Positions 28,424-36,998 of a stretch of 64,000 bases of DNA are shown here, one piece after another. The notes below the pieces were generated by a model. That model saw only the letters and a program-made list of their open reading frames with translations, did no database searches and was not told the DNA's origin. The stretch covers positions 1 to 64,000 of the forward strand of contig NZ_JPXI01000040.1 in assembly GCF_000740675.1 (NCBI RefSeq), given 5' to 3'. The translations under genes were made by a program, and so were the position numbers. Each line of letters opens with the position of its first letter. Position 1 is the first letter of the stretch. Source of the stretch: Massilia sp. BSC265. GTDB taxonomy: Bacteria; Pseudomonadota; Gammaproteobacteria; Burkholderiales; Burkholderiaceae_D.

Positions 28424-29442
28424 GCCGGCTCCGGGATGCCATACAAGGCCAGCGCACGCAGGCAGGCCGCCTGGTGGGCGGCGCCGTTGCCGGCGTCGTA
28501 ATGGATCGCGCCGAGGCGGAAGGCGTAGGGCAGGGCGCGCTGCTCGGCGTCGAGCACCCAGCGCGTCATGCGCGACAGGCGCAGCTCCAGGTCGAGCTGG
28601 GGCGGCAACTGTGCGAAGTCGAGCACCAGCTCGTCGCCCACGCCGCCTTCGAAATGCTTGGTGACGAGCTGGCCGCCGAGCGCCGGGTCGAGCCGGGCGA
28701 TCTGGCGCCAGGCCAGCTGGCGCGGCGAGTCGCCGGCCTGGTAGCTGCGCACGCCGGCAAAGTCGTCATTCCGGGTGGACGACAACGAGGCCCGGCCGCT
28801 GCCGACCGCGTGATCGCTCACGGGCAGTGGCGGCGCGCCTTCTTCCGGGCGTGGATAGACCAGCGCGCGGGCGGCGGGACGCCAATAGCTCCAGGCGCGG
28901 TACAGGCCGAGCGGAAAACGGGTGGACAGCACCACGCGCGCTGGCTGCAGCCAACCGCGCGCACTGGTCGGCACGCCCAGCAGCACGCTGGCGCTGCCAT
29001 GGGCGGCGATGTCGGTGACGTGGCGCGGCTCTGCCTTCGTGGTGGCGTCGGCGAAATCGATCCACACGCCGTAGCGCGCGAGCGCGGTGCGGTTGGCGAT
29101 GTGGAGCTCGAACTGGGCCTCCTGGCCGGCGAAGACTGCGGGGACGCGGCCCTGCTGCAGGGCCAGGTGAGCCAGGTTACGGTAGGTGAAGACCATGTCC
29201 ACCAGAGCGCACGAGAGGGCCAGGAAGGTCAGCGCGAATCCCAGGCCGAGGGTGTAGTTGATCGAGCCGATCAGGAGCACCAGCAGCAGCACGGCGAAGC
29301 CGATGCCGGCCCGGGTCGGCAGGATGAATACGCGGCGCTGGCTCAGCACCACTTCGCCGGCATCAAGCGTGCCGCGGCGCGGCAGCCACTTGCCCGTCGA
29401 GCGCCGTAGCCAGCCGCGCCATCCTCCTGCTGCGACTTCCAT
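28420..29442 (-). CDS. DUF58 domain protein
   Basis: 340 residues with two adjacent TM helices (about 43-90, FILPTRAGIGFAVLLLVLLI and TLGLGFALTFLALSCALVD). A soluble region ends in the DUF58 motif FAGVRSYQAGDSPRQLAWRQIAR and the VWA-like tail. MoxR/DUF58 pairs are thought to act as chaperone-like modules on membrane complexes. Start ATG at 29442 directly abuts the moxR stop. Family function unproven. Confidence 0.92.
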   Translation of the reverse strand: MEVAAGGWRGWLRRSTGKWLPRRGTLDAGEVVLSQRRVFILPTRAGIGFAVLLLVLLIGSINYTLGLGFALTFLALSCALVDMVFTYRNLAHLALQQGRVPAVFAGQEAQFELHIANRTALARYGVWIDFADATTKAEPRHVTDIAAHGSASVLLGVPTSARGWLQPARVVLSTRFPLGLYRAWSYWRPAARALVYPRPEEGAPPLPVSDHAVGSGRASLSSTRNDDFAGVRSYQAGDSPRQLAWRQIARLDPALGGQLVTKHFEGGVGDELVLDFAQLPPQLDLELRLSRMTRWVLDAEQRALPYAFRLGAIHYDAGNGAAHQAACLRALALYGIPEPA

Positions 29443-30363
<921 letters not shown>

Positions 30364-30603
30364 GGTTGGATTCCGGTGATCTGTTCGAGGCGGCGCCGTG
30401 CCCAACGAGCCGGGAGGCAGGCAGGGCGAGCAGGCCATGGCGTCATCGTGGTAGATTAGCGCCATCGGCAAGCTTCATACTCCATCGGCAACAAGCCTTT
30501 GCATTCGATTCTATGCTAGAACGGCCGTCATGGGGCGTTATGGATGAGCAGCCACCCGGCAGCAGGAGACGCGCCCGGTAACACGATTAGTCAAACGATA
30601 ACG

Positions 30604-31533
30604 ATGAGCACAGCAATCTACAGCCACCCCGACTGCCTGCGGCACGACATGGGCGACTGGCACCCCGAATCTCCGTCGCGGCTGCAGGCGATCGACGACC
30701 AGCTGATCCTGGCGCGCCTGGATGGCCTGATCGAGCAGCGCAGCGCGCCGCTGGCCGACCTGTCCGACGTCCTGCGCAACCACACCCCGGGCGCGGTGGC
30801 GCTGGTGCGCGACAACGTGCCGGCCGAAGGCGATACCTATCCGCTCGACGGCGACACCATCCTCTGCCATCACAGCTACCGGGCGGCGCTGCGCGCGGCC
30901 GGCGCCGCGGTGGCCGCGACCGATGCCGTGATCGCGGGCGAAGTGGACAATGCCTTCTGTTCGGTGCGCCCGCCGGGGCACCACGCGACGCCGACCGAAC
31001 CGATGGGGTTTTGCTTCTTCAATAACGTCGCCATCGCCGCGCGCCATGCGATGGACGTGCACGGGCTGGAGCGCGTCGCCATCGTCGACTTCGACGTCCA
31101 CCACGGCAACGGTACCGCCGACGCCTTCCGTCACGACCCGCGGGTGCTGATGGTGAGCCTGTTCCAGCACCCGTTCTATCCCTACTGCGACCCGGAACCG
31201 GTCACGGCCACCAGCGTCAACATACCGGTGCCGGCGCTCAGCGACGGCGACACGGTGCGCCAGCTGGTGCAGGACTACTGGCTGCCGGCGCTGCACGCGC
31301 ACCAGCCGCAGATGATCTTCGTTTCGGCCGGCTTCGACGGCCACCGCGAGGACGACATGGGCGGCATCGGGCTGGTGGAGGCCGACTACGCCTGGATCAC
31401 GCGCCAGGTAATGGCCGTGGCAAAGCAGTACGCACGGGGGCGCATCGTCAGCTGCCTCGAGGGCGGCTATGCGCTGTCGGCGCTGGGCCGCAGCGTCGTG
31501 GCCCACCTGAAAGTGCTCGCCGAGCTCGAATAA
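30604..31533 (+). CDS. Histone deacetylase / acetylpolyamine amidohydrolase family protein
   Basis: 309 residues, Zn-dependent deacetylase fold. Near the N-terminus HPESPSRLQAI; catalytic His pair in CSVRPPGHHATPTEPMGFCFFNN (His126-His127); Zn ligands in IVDFDVHHGNGTADAF (Asp164, His166) and SAGFDGHREDDMGG; then CLEGGYALSALGRSV. Substrate in bacteria is uncertain (acetyl-lysine, acetylated polyamine or other small amide). ATG at 30604 fits the family start; no strong ribosome binding site is visible. Divergent from moxR across 240 bp. Confidence 0.93.
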   Translation: MSTAIYSHPDCLRHDMGDWHPESPSRLQAIDDQLILARLDGLIEQRSAPLADLSDVLRNHTPGAVALVRDNVPAEGDTYPLDGDTILCHHSYRAALRAAGAAVAATDAVIAGEVDNAFCSVRPPGHHATPTEPMGFCFFNNVAIAARHAMDVHGLERVAIVDFDVHHGNGTADAFRHDPRVLMVSLFQHPFYPYCDPEPVTATSVNIPVPALSDGDTVRQLVQDYWLPALHAHQPQMIFVSAGFDGHREDDMGGIGLVEADYAWITRQVMAVAKQYARGRIVSCLEGGYALSALGRSVVAHLKVLAELE

Positions 31534-31705
31534 GCGTCGGCGGCTGCTCCGCAATATCGCGTTCCGTGCAGCCTCGGCGCGGAACGCGGACCCATCCCGT
31601 CACATCTAATCTCCGCGACCCGCAGCCTCTGCACACGTCGTGCGCTCATCCACGCCCGTACGCCAGGCGACGGTCGCACCACAACCAATAACAAAGGAGA
31701 TGAGA

Positions 31706-32599
31706 GTGAGACCAATCCACACCGTGGGCGCGCTCGGCCTGTTTCTCGCGTCCAGTCTTGCGTCCAGCCTGGCCTGCGCCACCAACTACACCCTCTGGAT
31801 CAACGGCCGTGCCGGCGGCGCCGTGGGTGCGCCGGGGAACTACAACGACTTCAGCTACTGGGGACCGGCCACCACCCCGGCCGGGGTCAACAAGAAGGCC
31901 GTCAACTGGGATGGCCGCAGCAGCATCGCTTCCCAGAGCGGCAAGGTGCGCAACGCACTCGACTGCTTCTGTACCGGGTCCAACTGGTGCTACATCGTCA
32001 CCTACAGCGCCGGCGACCTGATGATGGGCTATACGCTGGCGAACTACGGCGGCACGGCGCGCCTGAAGAAGAACGCCAGTCCGGGCAGCAGCGGCGTGTG
32101 CGGCAACAGCGACGGGAGCACGCAGACCGGGTGGAACATCCGGTGGGTACGCGCCGCCGCCGGCGCGGCCGGCGGTTCCGAGCTGTCCGACGCCGGTTCG
32201 TGGACCACGTCCGAACCGCTGGTGCAGGACCTCAAGACCGCCACGGCACGCGCCATGTACAACCACAATGACACGCGCAACATCTGGTTCTACATGTATG
32301 CAGGCGCCCGGGGCACGCTCTATTCCAGCCTGCTGCCGGGCCAGGACGACGAGGTCATCGCCTACCACAGCAGCGGCGGCGTGGCCGGCAGTTCGGGCCG
32401 TTCCCTGTGCAATCCGGGCGACTGGTTCTGCAACGACCTCACGCTCGGGACGGCCAACAACCAGGGCGGCAGCACCAAGTGGCGTTATCACTCGGTGGTC
32501 TTCCGCGACGACAGCGAAGACTACAACCACTACATCAACGGCAACTGGGGCGGGATCGTGGGCGTCGTGCGCAGCGCGGTGGTGAACAGTGCTCTCTAG
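31706..32599 (+). CDS. Secreted Cys-rich protein, putative alpha/beta-hydrolase
   Basis: 297 residues from GTG 31706. AAAGGAG at 31693-31699 is 6 bases before this GTG, but would directly abut the ATG at 31700, so GTG is preferred. Signal peptide up to ACA (about residue 25). The mature part begins NYTLWINGRAGG, like the oxyanion strand of alpha/beta-hydrolases, followed by a nucleophile-elbow-like CYIVTYSAGDLMMGYTL (Ser101), an acid candidate LLPGQDDEVIAYHSSGG (Asp214/215), and EDYNHYINGNWGG (His275). Seven Cys residues in the mature part suggest disulfides. No characterised family recognised; enzymatic role is inference. Its 3' end overlaps the next gene by 11 bp. Confidence 0.75.
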   Translation: MRPIHTVGALGLFLASSLASSLACATNYTLWINGRAGGAVGAPGNYNDFSYWGPATTPAGVNKKAVNWDGRSSIASQSGKVRNALDCFCTGSNWCYIVTYSAGDLMMGYTLANYGGTARLKKNASPGSSGVCGNSDGSTQTGWNIRWVRAAAGAAGGSELSDAGSWTTSEPLVQDLKTATARAMYNHNDTRNIWFYMYAGARGTLYSSLLPGQDDEVIAYHSSGGVAGSSGRSLCNPGDWFCNDLTLGTANNQGGSTKWRYHSVVFRDDSEDYNHYINGNWGGIVGVVRSAVVNSAL

Positions 32600-33815
32600 G
32601 CGGACAAAATCCTTGATAGGGCTGGGCGTGGCGTCGGCCGTCGCGCTCGCCCTCTGGTTCGCTCGCGGCGAACCGGAGGCGCCGCCGCAGGCCACGGCCA
32701 GCCCGCCGCCGTCCGCCGGGCCGCAGTTCTTCAGCCAGGTGCCGGAAAGCGGCCTGCCGGTTCCCGGCGACCGTGCCGCGCGCCGCCGCCAGCTGGTCGA
32801 GCACGTCCAGCTCACCGACCATACGTATTGCAGCTACCTCGCAGGCAGCAAATACCCGCACGAGTCGCGCCCGGCCGCGCAGAACCCGGACCAGTTGCAC
32901 CCGAACCAGCCCGTCACCGAGATGCATCCGATGCGCATCGAGGGCGGCGGCAACCATGCCAAGGTATTCCTGCAGACCTCGCAGTCGCGCGTCTACCTGG
33001 CCGCCGGCGAAGCCGTCGCGTTTTCCCTGCGCGCGGTGGATGCCCAGGGCGCCACCGTGCCGATCGTGATCACGCGCGCACTGGCGCAGGGCATGACCTA
33101 TGGCGGCAGCCGCCCGACGCCCCAGGTGGCGCTGTCCTTCGCCGACGACGGCGGCGGCGCCGACCCGGTGGCCGGGGACAATGCCTTTGCCGGCATCCTG
33201 GCGCCGGGACAGACCGGCCTGGGGGGCTTCCACGGCACCATCCGCACCGAGGTGCGCTACACCGCGGGCGGACGCAATGGCTTCGTCCTGTTCGACGTGG
33301 TCTACACGCCGGTGCTGCCGGCTGCCTGGACCGGCCAGGTCCGCGAAGCGGTCGAGAACGGTTCGCTCAGCTTCCACCTCGGCGTCGACGTCCGCCAGCC
33401 GGGCCGCTACATCGTTACCGGCCGCGTCGACGATGCGCGCGGCAAGCCCTTCGCCCTGGCGACCTTCAACGACGTGCTTGCGGTGGGCGCGCGCGAAGTG
33501 AAGCTGACCGTGTTCGGCAAGCTGATGACGGATGAGCGTCCGGCGCTGCCCTTGCGGCTGCGCGACGTGGACGGCTACCTGCTGCGCGAGAACGTGGACC
33601 CCGACCGCCTCCTGATGCCGCGCCTCGAAGGACAGGTCTTCGCCAGCCGCACCCGGACCATGCAAGGCGTGTCGGATGCGGAGTGGGAAAGCGAGGAGCG
33701 TTCGCGCTACCTGGCCGAATATGCGAAGGACCGCGAGGCAGCCAGGGAACAGCTGGCCGCTTTCGATCCGGGCCAGCCGCTGCCGCCGCGCGCCTGCGCA
33801 CCGGCCGCGCGCTGA
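32589..33815 (+). CDS. Membrane-anchored beta-sandwich protein, choice-of-anchor X-like
   Basis: 408 residues from GTG 32589, inside the end of the previous gene (11-bp overlap, translational coupling). N-terminal anchor helix (about 7-24, SLIGLGVASAVALALWFA), Pro/Ala linker, then a periplasmic or surface domain. This includes a His/Pro-rich stretch (HPNQPVTEMHPMRIEGGGN) and beta-strand segments FLQTSQSRVYLAAGEAVAFS and YTAGGRNGFVLFDVVYTPVLP. The later part resembles the choice-of-anchor X family from memory. An acidic/Arg C-terminal helix (about 365-395) follows. It looks like a dedicated partner of the upstream hydrolase-like protein, comparable in layout to lipase and lipase-foldase pairs. 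No such activity is proven. Confidence 0.75.
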   Translation: MLSRRTKSLIGLGVASAVALALWFARGEPEAPPQATASPPPSAGPQFFSQVPESGLPVPGDRAARRRQLVEHVQLTDHTYCSYLAGSKYPHESRPAAQNPDQLHPNQPVTEMHPMRIEGGGNHAKVFLQTSQSRVYLAAGEAVAFSLRAVDAQGATVPIVITRALAQGMTYGGSRPTPQVALSFADDGGGADPVAGDNAFAGILAPGQTGLGGFHGTIRTEVRYTAGGRNGFVLFDVVYTPVLPAAWTGQVREAVENGSLSFHLGVDVRQPGRYIVTGRVDDARGKPFALATFNDVLAVGAREVKLTVFGKLMTDERPALPLRLRDVDGYLLRENVDPDRLLMPRLEGQVFASRTRTMQGVSDAEWESEERSRYLAEYAKDREAAREQLAAFDPGQPLPPRACAPAAR

Positions 33816-33840
33816 GGCTGCGCAGCCAGGCTGATCCGGA

Positions 33841-33993
33841 TCAGCCCTGCAGCAGCGGGAAGCGATCGAACAGGCAGGCGGCGCCCACCATTCCGCACAG
33901 GATGCCGAAGGCGAACCAGCGGCCCATCGATTTCTTCGGGGGAAGCTCGATCGAGGCCCGGCGCGGTGGCGAAGTCCTAGGCATGTGACGCAT
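33841..33993 (-). CDS. Small membrane protein, 50 residues
   Basis: Short reading frame with a proper ribosome binding site (TGGAGAACC before the ATG at 33993). A basic N-terminus (MRHMPRTSPPRRASIEL) is followed by one TM helix (WFAFGILCGMVGAACLFDRF) and the end PLLQG. The gene points away from ylqF and converges on the previous pair. No family recognised. Confidence 0.6.
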   Translation of the reverse strand: MRHMPRTSPPRRASIELPPKKSMGRWFAFGILCGMVGAACLFDRFPLLQG

Positions 33994-34160
33994 GATGGTT
34001 CTCCAGAATACGGCCCTGTGGGCGGAATCTGGAGTGTGTGCCGGCCCCGAGCGGATGCATTGCTGCCTATCAATGGATTGTGCGTTCAGGTGTGCTGTTT
34101 TTTCATAGGCCGCCCGCCAGCGTAGAATAGCGGCCTGACTGAAGATTTGGAAAGTAGAGC

Positions 34161-35108
34161 ATGTCGATACAATGGTTCCCGGGGCACATGAATGCGGCCA
34201 AGAAGGAAGCCGCCGAGCAGATGGAGAACACCGACCTGGTGATCGAAGTCCTCGACGCCCGCCTGCCCGAGGCGAGCTGCAACCCGCTGGTGGAGGAACT
34301 GCGCAAGTTCCGCCAGCGTCCTTGCCTGAAGATCTTGAACAAGACCGACCTGGCCGACCCGGCGGCCACCGCGGCCTGGAAGGCCTTCTACGAGGCGCAG
34401 GAGGGCGTGACCGCCTATCCGATGACGACCAAGCGGCCGAACGAGGTGGCGCGCATCCCGGACATCTGCCAATCGCTGGCGCCGCACCGCGGCGTGCCGA
34501 CCAAGCCGCTGCGCATCATGATCATGGGGATCCCGAACGTCGGCAAGTCGACCCTGATGAACGCGCTGCTCAAGAAGCGGGTGGCCAAGGTGGGCGACGA
34601 GCCGGCAGTCACCAAGACCCAGCAGAAGCTCTACCTCGGCAAGCACATCGTGCTGGTCGACACCCCGGGCATGCTGTGGCCGAAGATCGCGATGGCGAGC
34701 GACGGCCTGATGCTGGCCGCGAGCCACGCGGTGGGCTCGAATGCGCTGATCGAAGAGGAAGTCGCCGAATTCCTGGCCAACTTGCTGCTCGAACGCTATC
34801 CGCACCTGCTCACGGCGCGCTACGGCTTCAAGACCGAAGGCCTGGACGGCATTGCCGTGATCGAGAACGTGGCCCAGCGTCGCGGCTTCCGCGTGCGCGG
34901 CGGCGACTTCGACTACGAGAAAGCCTCTCACGTGCTGCTGCACGACTACCGCACCGGGGCATTGGGACGCATCAGCCTCGAGACGCCGGAAACCCGCGCT
35001 GCTGCGTTGGCGCGCCATGCCGCGGAGATGGCGGAGAAGGCGCGCATCGCCGAAGAGAAGGCGGCGCTCAAGGCCGAGGAAGCGGCGCGCGGCAAGCGCG
35101 GAACGTGA
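34161..35108 (+). CDS. ylqF: Ribosome biogenesis GTPase YlqF/RbgA
   Basis: 315-residue circularly permuted GTPase: G4 (KILNKTDLAD) precedes G1 (MGIPNVGKSTLMN), then G2 and G3 (VDTPGMLWPK). An N-terminal MSIQWFPGHMNAAKKEAAEQM is the family signature. The C-terminal helical domain ends in an Ala/Glu/Lys coiled-coil-like stretch. Required for 50S assembly in Bacillus. GGAAAG upstream of the ATG at 34161. TAGAAT at about 34123 is a possible -10. Confidence 0.95.
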   Translation: MSIQWFPGHMNAAKKEAAEQMENTDLVIEVLDARLPEASCNPLVEELRKFRQRPCLKILNKTDLADPAATAAWKAFYEAQEGVTAYPMTTKRPNEVARIPDICQSLAPHRGVPTKPLRIMIMGIPNVGKSTLMNALLKKRVAKVGDEPAVTKTQQKLYLGKHIVLVDTPGMLWPKIAMASDGLMLAASHAVGSNALIEEEVAEFLANLLLERYPHLLTARYGFKTEGLDGIAVIENVAQRRGFRVRGGDFDYEKASHVLLHDYRTGALGRISLETPETRAAALARHAAEMAEKARIAEEKAALKAEEAARGKRGT

Positions 35109-35139
35109 TCGCTTTCCTTTTGCTATTGCCGATGCTGTT

Positions 35140-35227
35140 GTAGGGTGGGCGGGTTCCCCGCCTACGCGGTGACAGGTTGCGGTTGATGAGTCGTACAGGC
35201 AGATCTCGCCGGCTTTGCCCACCCTAC
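35140..35227. repeat. Palindromic dispersed repeat, copy 5 (shortest)
   Basis: 88 bp with ends GTAGGGTGGGCGGG / GCCCACCCTAC. The dioxygenase stop codon (35224-35226) lies in its right end. Confidence 0.8.
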
Positions 35228-36024
35228 GCACTGCCGAACCGGAAGCTGGACACCGTCAGGCTCCCGAAAAAATCCTCTTCGTGATACACGCAGGCCGCAG
35301 CCTCGTGCTCGGCGGCCCCCAGCACCACCATCAGCGGCAGCAGGTGTTCTTCGCGCGGGTGCGCGGCCCGCGCCATCGGCGCCTCCTCCCAGCGCAGCAG
35401 CGCCGCAGTGCGTTCGTGCGGTGCCTTCGCCATCGTCTCCTGCAGCCAGCCGTCGAACGCCCGTGAGGCCAGCGCCCCCGCCGGGCCGAACTGCCGCAGG
35501 TTGTGGAACGAGAGGCCGCTCCCCAGGATCAGCACACCTTCGTCGCGCAGGGGCTGCAGTGCGCGGCCGGCCTCGATATGGACCCGGGGATCGAGGTCGC
35601 GCCGCAGCGACAACTGCACCACCGGCATCGTCGCTTCCGGATAGGCCGGATACAGCATCGAGAAGGTTCCATGGTCGAAGCCGCGCTCCGGATCGAGTCC
35701 GGCCGGGTGCCCGGCCGCGTGCAGCAGCGCGGCGACGCGTCCTGCCAGCGCCGGGTTGCCCGGGGCAGGGTAGCGGATGCGGTAGGTATGCGGCGGGAAG
35801 CCGCCGTAGTCGTAGATCGTGCCGGGCGCACTGCCCGAAGACAGCATGAAGCCCGGCGTTTCCCAGTGGCTGGTCACGACCAGCACCGAGCGCGCGTCGC
35901 CGCCGTGGGCCTGCCCCAGCGCGGCGAGCGAGGCTTCCAGCCGGTCGTAGGCGCCGCCGGTCTGCTCCTTCATCCACGGCCACGGCCCGCCGCCGTGGGA
36001 AACGAAATAAGTGGGAAGAGTCAT
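35224..36024 (-). CDS. Class III extradiol dioxygenase (DODA/LigB type)
   Basis: 266-residue LigB-fold enzyme like YgiD/4,5-DOPA dioxygenase. The metal and catalytic His appear in YFVSHGGGPWPW, VVTSHWETPGF, GFDHGTFSMLYPAYPEATMP and AHPREEHLLPLMV. It would cleave a catechol ring with Fe(II)/Zn; the substrate is unknown. GGAG precedes the ATG at 36024. The TAG stop sits in the terminal GTAGGG of a palindromic repeat, so the last residues come from repeat-adjacent DNA. Confidence 0.93.
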   Translation of the reverse strand: MTLPTYFVSHGGGPWPWMKEQTGGAYDRLEASLAALGQAHGGDARSVLVVTSHWETPGFMLSSGSAPGTIYDYGGFPPHTYRIRYPAPGNPALAGRVAALLHAAGHPAGLDPERGFDHGTFSMLYPAYPEATMPVVQLSLRRDLDPRVHIEAGRALQPLRDEGVLILGSGLSFHNLRQFGPAGALASRAFDGWLQETMAKAPHERTAALLRWEEAPMARAAHPREEHLLPLMVVLGAAEHEAAACVYHEEDFFGSLTVSSFRFGSA

Positions 36025-36074
36025 GGGTGCTCCAATGCTTCCGTCGAAGTACCCATGGTAGCCGAACGGGGAAC

Positions 36075-36998
36075 TCAGCGTGCGCCGGCGCCCCTGGCCA
36101 GTTCCATCAGCCCGAACAGGCGCGCGCAACGCATCCAGGCCAGCACCAGCACCGCCAGCTGGGCCAGCAGCAGCCCGCCGACGAAGCTGTCCGCGCCCAG
36201 CGCCGGAACGTTCAGGCGTGCCACCGCCAGCGTCCCGGCCAATGCCAGCCCGGCGGCGGTAATCCCGAGGTACACGCCGAATACGGCAAGCGGACGGCGC
36301 ATGATCACCTTGATACCGTCGCACCAGGCCAGCACCGCCGAGCTGCGGCGGCGGTCCAGCGCCAGCACCGCGCGGCCCGTGTCGAGTGTCGCATGGGCCA
36401 GCAGCAGGAACAGGGTGGCCAGCAGCGAGGAGACCAGTGCCGCCCTGGACACCGAGGACGCGAGCACGGCGCCGGGCTGCTCCGCGACGGCGGCCACCAT
36501 CCCGCCAAGGAACACCGCCGCACCGAGCGGCACGACTGCCCAGACCAGCATCCGCAGCAGGCGGCCGTATTCGCGCACACCGCCCGCCACCAACGCCGCG
36601 AGACCGAGTGGCGTCGGCGCGCGCGCGGCGGTGATCGCCGCGCCGGTCAGGAGCGGCGACAGCAGCAGCGTCATGATGAAGGCGACGGTGCCGCCACCCA
36701 GGATGGCCGAGGCGTGCTGGGCATGCAGGCCCATCAGGTCGGCAATGGCCACCAGGTCGAGGCGCTTGGCCAGGGCAGGCACATGGAGTGATCGGTCAAA
36801 GGCCGCCCCCAACATGGTCCAGACGGGCAGGGCGGCGACCAGCGTGGGTAGCAGCAGGGCCAGCAGCCAAAGCAGCAGGAGGCGCCATTGCAGGGCGAGG
36901 CGCAGGGGAGAGAGCAAGCTAGGCAGTCCGCCGCGGCTTTTCGAGACTGGCATGTGCGGCACCTGGTCGGGCGCGAGGGAAGCAGTCGTGGTCGTCAT
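36075..36998 (-). CDS. Multi-spanning membrane protein paired with M1 peptidase
   Basis: 307 residues, about six TM helices (for example LLLLWLLALLLPTLVAALPV, VAFIMTLLLSPLLTGAAITA, VFLGGMVAAVAEQPGAVLAS, FGVYLGITAAGLALAGTLAV). No catalytic motif seen. It starts with an ATGA overlap on the M1-type peptidase gene, so the two are translated together and probably form one complex. Conserved family not recognised. Confidence 0.75.
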   Translation of the reverse strand: MTTTTASLAPDQVPHMPVSKSRGGLPSLLSPLRLALQWRLLLLWLLALLLPTLVAALPVWTMLGAAFDRSLHVPALAKRLDLVAIADLMGLHAQHASAILGGGTVAFIMTLLLSPLLTGAAITAARAPTPLGLAALVAGGVREYGRLLRMLVWAVVPLGAAVFLGGMVAAVAEQPGAVLASSVSRAALVSSLLATLFLLLAHATLDTGRAVLALDRRRSSAVLAWCDGIKVIMRRPLAVFGVYLGITAAGLALAGTLAVARLNVPALGADSFVGGLLLAQLAVLVLAWMRCARLFGLMELARGAGAR

